Assembly (NCBI GenBank): GCA_018819665.1
Contig: JAHJOY010000236.1
Coordinates: 1-14,184 of the forward strand
DNA: 14,184 nt
Reading direction: 5' to 3'
From: a bacterium
GTDB taxonomy: Bacteria > Atribacterota > Phoenicimicrobiia > Phoenicimicrobiales > Phoenicimicrobiaceae
The notes beneath the pieces are model-generated. The model was given only the letters and a program-made list of their open reading frames with translations. It was not told where the DNA came from and did not search any database. Below, one piece after another: positions 13,796 to 14,184 of the stretch (within the stretch, counting starts at the first letter, position 1; the number at the start of each line of letters is the position of its first letter). The position numbers were made by a program, and so were the translations under genes.

Positions 13796-13856
13796 AAAAG
13801 GTTAAAAAGTTTTATATCAGAACTGATTATTTGATAGTTAAACTTTTTAACCTTTT
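13796..13856. terminator. Terminator-like stem after rplQ
   Basis: AAAAGGTTAAAAAGTTT (13796-13812) is perfectly complementary to 13840-13856, giving a 17-bp stem. The 27-nt loop contains a small inner pair ATCAG/CTGAT. T-rich sequence continues after the stem (TTGATTTTT). It begins 17 nt after the rplQ stop codon, where the alpha operon would be expected to end. The A-rich left flank and T-rich right flank suit a bidirectional terminator. The stem is AT-rich, so its strength is uncertain. Confidence 0.7.
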
Positions 13857-13861
13857 GATTT

Positions 13862-14184
13862 TTAATAATATCTTATTGTCTCGTATCGAGTATTACGTAT
13901 AGCGTAGAGCGGGTAACGTTTAGCATATAGGATAATCAGTATGTAGTATATAGTATGTAGTATATAGTGAAGAATGAAAGAAACAGAAACCAGTAGCCAG
14001 AATACAGAAGTCAAAATAAAATCATTTCGAATATCGCGTGAAGAAAATAGTAATGTATAATATGTAGGGGCAGACCTTGTGTCTACCCGCAATGAGTGAT
14101 ATGGGTTGAGATTTATCCAACCCGGATTGTTTTGCTAATTTTTCTTATAGTGGGCTCAATTCATTGAGCCCCTACACGCTATAC
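13862..14184. repeat. Repeat-rich region downstream of rplQ
   Basis: Thirteen heptads in one unbroken 7-nt register run from 13883 to 13973; ten begin with GT. They include GTATCGA, GTATAGC, GTAGAGC and two copies of a 14-bp pair, GTATGTA followed by GTATATA. Filler text with CCAGTAGCCAG follows, then a 114-bp TGTAGGGG element (14063-14176). The last bases, ending GCTATAC, look like the start of an AC-type right arm cut off by the window edge. No gene is visible in these 323 nt. Confidence 0.8.
14063..14176. repeat. Long TGTAGGGG/CCCCTACA element with three hairpins
   Basis: Perfect 8-bp terminal inverted repeats (14063-14070 and 14169-14176) enclose three hairpins. GGGCAGAC (14068-14075) pairs with GTCTACCC with one mismatch, GGGTTG (14103-14108) pairs with CAACCC (14118-14123), and GGGCTCAA (14152-14159) pairs with TTGAGCCC (14164-14171). 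It is about twice the length of the copies at 4643 and 10411. It is likely a non-autonomous repeat; no coding capacity is seen. Confidence 0.78.

Overview
The window is one continuous plus-strand block of 24 translation, secretion and transcription genes. It is the distal S10 cluster, the spc cluster and the alpha cluster of a bacterium: rplV-rpsC-rplP-rpmC-rpsQ | rplN-rplX-rplE-rpsN-rpsH-rplF-rplR-rpsE-rplO-secY-adk-map-infA-rpmJ | rpsM-rpsK-rpsD-rpoA-rplQ. The order is the standard bacterial one, except that rpmD (L30) is absent between rpsE and rplO. The DNA is AT-rich, arginine is mostly AGA/AGG, Shine-Dalgarno sites are strong, and about a third of the starts are TTG or GTG. S4, S14, L24, L36 and adenylate kinase all keep zinc-binding Cys (or Cys/His) sets. 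This fits a low-GC, probably anaerobic and uncultured bacterium. The phylum cannot be fixed from this sequence; a deep-branching candidate lineage (Atribacterota- or Omnitrophota-like) is only a guess.

The genes form two kinds of junction. Seventeen of the 23 gene-gene junctions are compact, from a 17-nt overlap to a 104-nt spacer. The other six are 217 to 423 nt long (after rpsQ, rplE, rpsH, secY, infA and rpsK), and the 405 nt after rplQ look the same. All seven long gaps are filled by one family of intergenic sequence. It is built on degenerate 7-nt tandem repeats in which GT is fixed and the other five bases drift (GTATATC, GTATCTC, GTATTGC, GTGAATA, GTATAGC). The GT orientation sits just after the upstream stop codon. 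In four of the gaps the complementary orientation (heptads ending in AC) sits just before the next ribosome binding site, so those gaps are inverted repeats at large scale. The clearest case is a perfect 26-bp inverted pair in the rpsH-rplF gap. Between the arms are shared modules: a purine-rich tract, hairpins bounded by TGTAGGGG/CCCCTACA, and a TTTTGAGTTTTGAATT-type block. This is the most interesting signal in the window.

Functionally, the ribosomal proteins build both subunits, SecY forms the protein-export channel, Adk balances adenine nucleotides, Map removes N-terminal methionine, IF-1 acts in initiation, and RpoA nucleates RNA polymerase assembly. Transcription appears to end after rplQ at a 17-bp perfect stem. 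The intergenic elements lie inside what should be co-transcribed essential mRNA, so they would be transcribed and could fold between cistrons.
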